NCBI RefSeq assembly: GCF_005860765.1
Contig: NZ_VCEI01000025.1
Coordinates: forward strand, 806,001-870,000
DNA from: Dyadobacter sediminis
Lineage (GTDB): Bacteria; Bacteroidota; Bacteroidia; Cytophagales; Spirosomataceae
Direction: 5' to 3'
Length of the DNA stretch: 64,000 nucleotides
In this document: piece after piece, positions 62,744-64,000 of the stretch
How positions within the stretch are numbered: position 1 is the stretch's first letter
Layout of the letters: each line of letters starts with the position of its first letter
Translations under genes and position numbers: made by a program
The notes under the pieces: generated by a model
What the model saw: the letters and a program-made list of their open reading frames with translations, nothing else
The model's database searches: none
What the model was told of the DNA's origin: nothing

Positions 62744-63553
62744 ATGGTCAGCTTTATTGTAGACGCCGAAGTGGCCGGCTGGCTGCCTGCTCCTGTGCTT
62801 TGCCTGCTCTTTGTGCTGTTCTGTGTGCTGGTTGCGCAGCTGGGCCTGTCTGCTTTCAAGCGGTTTGTCAAACTTCATCTCAGCCAGGAAGATAATGAGC
62901 TTGCGGGTATCATGTTCGGGGCCATCGGGCTGATCTATTCGCTGATCCTTGCCTTTGTGATCATCGCTGTCTGGGACGATTACGACGAGCTGAGCAAAAC
63001 CATTGAAGAAGAAACCGACAAGCTCAACGGGATCATGGCGCATACGGGCACTTTGCCCGACAGTCTGCAGATGTCCTTGAAAACAGCCATGATCGGCTAT
63101 TGCAGGCAAGTACTGCAGGAAGAGTGGCGGATGAACGGCCCAAACGTAGCCGAACGTCCCAGTGCGATCCCGAGCCTGAGGCTGGCCTTGCTGCGCATAG
63201 AGCCTTCCACCAAAACGGAAGAAAGTATCTATGCTGTTGTGGATCAGGATTTGAGTAAAATCAGCGAGTTGAGGAGAAAACGGCTGAGCTATGCCAGATC
63301 TCACATTCCTGACCTGGTATGGTTTACCCTGCAGACAGGCAGTCTTTTACTAATTGTGTTCTCTTATTTTCTGACAGCGCCCTCAGACAGGGTGAGAAGG
63401 ATCAGTCTTGGTTTTTTTTCAGGTTATCTGGCCATGTGCATGTTTCTGATTTATACCCTCGACCGACCGTTCGGGAAAGTTATCCAGGTGAGCCGGCAGC
63501 CGTATGCCAATGTGCTGATGAGCCTGAAACAGTATTACGCAGTTAATTTATAA
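62744..63553 (+). CDS. DUF4239 (bestrophin-like) membrane protein
   Basis: The 269-residue protein has two N-terminal helices (about 14-36 and 54-76), a soluble helical middle (80-190) and two C-terminal helices (about 190-212 and 220-240), the usual DUF4239 layout. The family signature is in NELAGIMFGAIGLIYSLILA and VWDDYDEL. DUF4239 proteins are of unknown function and distantly resemble bestrophin channels. It lies 13 bp before a GH19 hydrolase gene lacking a signal peptide, so a role in releasing or restraining that enzyme is possible but unproven. Confidence 0.82.
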   Translation: MVSFIVDAEVAGWLPAPVLCLLFVLFCVLVAQLGLSAFKRFVKLHLSQEDNELAGIMFGAIGLIYSLILAFVIIAVWDDYDELSKTIEEETDKLNGIMAHTGTLPDSLQMSLKTAMIGYCRQVLQEEWRMNGPNVAERPSAIPSLRLALLRIEPSTKTEESIYAVVDQDLSKISELRRKRLSYARSHIPDLVWFTLQTGSLLLIVFSYFLTAPSDRVRRISLGFFSGYLAMCMFLIYTLDRPFGKVIQVSRQPYANVLMSLKQYYAVNL

Positions 63554-63566
63554 CCATTACCCTTTT

Positions 63567-64000
63567 ATGACCAGTACACAACTGCAGGCCGTGGCATGCT
63601 CGACCGCTGCCAGTGCCATGATCTTTTTGCCCTATATCAACGCCACTTTTGACCGGTACGCAATTCACACGCCTCAGCGGCAGCTTTGTTTTATGGCGCA
63701 GGTTGCTCATGAAAGCGGCGGGCTGTTCTATACCGAGGAACTGGCATCGGGGGCTGCGTATGAAGGCCGGCAAGCCCTTGGCAACACGCAACCGGGCGAC
63801 GGCGTAAAGTTCAAAGGTCGCGGACTGATCCAGATTACCGGCAGGAACAATTACCAGCTGCTCAGCGAAGCATTTAACGTGGACTTTGTAAGCAATCCGC
63901 AGTTGCTCGGCGGAAAGAACATCACGCTATGCAGCCCCGATCAGCTTAAGTATGCCGCACTCAGTGCAGGCTGGTTCTGGGACCGTGCAAAGCTGAACGG
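63567..64000 (+). CDS. GH19-family chitinase/endolysin-like hydrolase, 3' end outside window
   Basis: An open frame from the ATG at 63567 runs off the window with 144 residues visible. It carries GH19 hallmarks: VAHESGGLFYTEELASG, where Glu49 is the expected catalytic acid, KFKGRGLIQITGRNNY (81-96) and the SAGWFWDRAKLN helix. GH19 enzymes cut chitin or, in endolysins, peptidoglycan. There is no signal peptide, as in phage endolysins and unlike secreted chitinases. The gene follows DUF4239 by 13 bp. Confidence 0.87.
   Translation, partial: MTSTQLQAVACSTAASAMIFLPYINATFDRYAIHTPQRQLCFMAQVAHESGGLFYTEELASGAAYEGRQALGNTQPGDGVKFKGRGLIQITGRNNYQLLSEAFNVDFVSNPQLLGGKNITLCSPDQLKYAALSAGWFWDRAKLN

Noticed and set aside
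63567..64000. Prophage endolysin as part of a prophage
   Set aside because: No integrase, capsid, tail or terminase gene is visible in the window. A prophage starting beyond 64000 cannot be excluded.

Overview
The window looks like chromosome of a member of the Bacteroidota, order Cytophagales, most likely a Dyadobacter- or Spirosoma-like soil or freshwater bacterium. The assignment rests on two SusC/SusD pairs, a hybrid two-component regulator (HTCS) next to a fructan locus, three very large surface proteins ending in type IX secretion (T9SS) sorting domains, many short lipoproteins, few Shine-Dalgarno sites and several TAnnTTTG promoter elements. No rRNA, tRNA, CRISPR array or intact insertion sequence was recognised.

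Layout. 1-3.3 kb: the end of an iron-uptake-like operon (DUF4374, PepSY membrane protein, DUF4198 protein), closed by a perfect 25-bp palindromic terminator. 3.4-5.8 kb: a PQQ sugar dehydrogenase lipoprotein and a DUF808 membrane protein. 6.0-17.9 kb: a complete fructan utilisation locus on the minus strand. A sugar-sensing HTCS precedes an operon of MFS sugar porter, fructokinase, SusC, SusD and GH32 fructanase. Polysaccharide is bound and cut at the surface, imported through SusC, taken across the inner membrane by the porter and phosphorylated. 17.9-20.0 kb: a visibly AT-rich insert with one methyltransferase. 20.0-31 kb: a GH92 enzyme whose expected catalytic Glu is Gln, two tandem paralogous T9SS proteins and a cytosolic trehalase.

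31-37.4 kb: an export operon (small membrane protein, ABC-type membrane domain with no ATPase domain, HlyD adaptor, TolC channel), then an AmpG-like transporter and a DUF421 protein. 37.8-39.6 kb: small proteins and two paralogous receiver-only response regulators, the second lacking its metal-binding acids. 39.7-40.4 kb: two tandem arrays of a hairpin-plus-GTAG repeat. 40.4-46.8 kb: an endonuclease/exonuclease/phosphatase-fold protein and a second SusC/SusD pair with no enzymes beside it. 46.9-53.1 kb: redox and stress genes (NAD(P)H oxidoreductase with HxlR, alcohol dehydrogenase, acetyltransferase, cupin, AraC) with a decayed second alcohol dehydrogenase. 53.3-58.1 kb: small unknown proteins and a third T9SS protein. 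58.4-60.7 kb: a gluconate-type permease and a third, BIME-like, repeat array with a possible IS3-type end. 60.7-64 kb: an outer-membrane barrel protein and a four-gene cassette (lipoprotein, small helical protein, DUF4239 membrane protein, GH19 hydrolase) that runs off the window.

The best candidates for something undescribed are the ATPase-less exporter operon, the GH19/DUF4239 cassette, the Gln-substituted GH92 and the three-array repeat family.
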